A DNA stretch of 6,925 nt from Bacteroidales bacterium UBA3709 (GTDB taxonomy: Bacteria > Bacteroidota > Bacteroidia > Bacteroidales > UBA932), in assembly GCA_002372015.1 (NCBI GenBank), contig DFIA01000064.1, positions 1 to 6,925 of the forward strand. The letters run 5' to 3'. Positions 6,877-6,925 of the stretch are shown here, in pieces. A program made the position numbers and the translations under genes. Every line of letters starts with the position of its first letter. The stretch's first letter is position 1. The notes below the pieces were generated by a model. That model was not told where the DNA came from. It did not search any database and saw only the letters and a program-made list of their open reading frames with translations.

Positions 6877-6925
6877 TGACCCGCTCGGGGTTCGAACCCG
6901 AGACCCCAACATTAAAAGTGTTGTG
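6877..6925 (-). tRNA. tRNA-Lys(UUU), 3' part (5' end beyond the window)
   Basis: Read on the - strand, the window edge enters at the end of the D-arm. The anticodon stem CAACA/TGTTG (6923-6919 and 6911-6907) closes a 7-base loop CTTTTAA with anticodon TTT (6916-6914), which reads Lys codons AAA and AAG. A 5-base variable loop follows, then a T-stem TCGGG/CCCGA around loop TTCGAAC, then the acceptor 3' strand GCGGGTC (6884-6878) and discriminator A (6877). CCA is not encoded (the next bases are CG), so it must be added after transcription. The D-arm and acceptor 5' strand lie outside; a 5' strand GACCCGC is predicted. The gene converges on clpC. Confidence 0.93.

Noticed and set aside
6841..6925. 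tRNA 3' end as an integration site for a mobile element
   Set aside because: The gap to clpC is short and holds only a terminator; there is no integrase, no second copy of the tRNA end and no composition change.
1..6925. A novel defence, CRISPR, toxin-antitoxin or mobile system
   Set aside because: All coding space is taken by housekeeping genes, and no repeat arrays, transposase, recombinase or small gene pair was found on either strand.

Overview
The window looks like chromosomal core DNA from a member of the Bacteroidota, most likely order Bacteroidales. The reasons are a long GyrA with a degenerate GyrA box, a UVR-containing ClpC divergent from gyrA, a Bacteroidetes-type promoter (TTTG-N20-TAAATTTG) in front of gyrA, A-rich leaders without strong Shine-Dalgarno sites, and a tRNA gene without an encoded CCA. 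The genus cannot be fixed from the sequence. The GyrA active-site region differs from the Bacteroides-type sequence as I remember it, so a less-studied Bacteroidales lineage is plausible.

Layout from left to right: (1) the 3' end of an RNA-recognition-motif (RRM) protein gene on the + strand, ending at 206. (2) A gap of about 100 bases holding a perfect hairpin and a bidirectional intrinsic terminator between two convergent genes. (3) On the - strand, a two-gene unit of gyrA (4179-1636) followed after 15 bases by a gene for a secreted or periplasmic TPR protein (1620-307). (4) A 128-base divergent intergenic region with a well-matched gyrA promoter. (5) On the + strand, clpC (4308-6839), a complete two-ring Hsp100 unfoldase. 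(6) A short convergent gap with a second strong hairpin terminator. (7) The 3' two-thirds of a tRNA-Lys(UUU) gene on the - strand, cut by the window edge.

The genes are housekeeping functions: DNA supercoiling (GyrA), protein quality control with ClpP (ClpC), RNA binding (RRM protein), an envelope TPR protein of unknown role, and translation (tRNA-Lys). They share transcription boundaries rather than one pathway: gyrA and the TPR gene are probably cotranscribed, and gyrA and clpC share one divergent control region. I see no mobile element, CRISPR array, toxin-antitoxin pair or defence system. The points most worth checking are a cluster of atypical residues around the gyrase active site, the gyrA-TPR coupling, and the compact gyrA/clpC promoter region.
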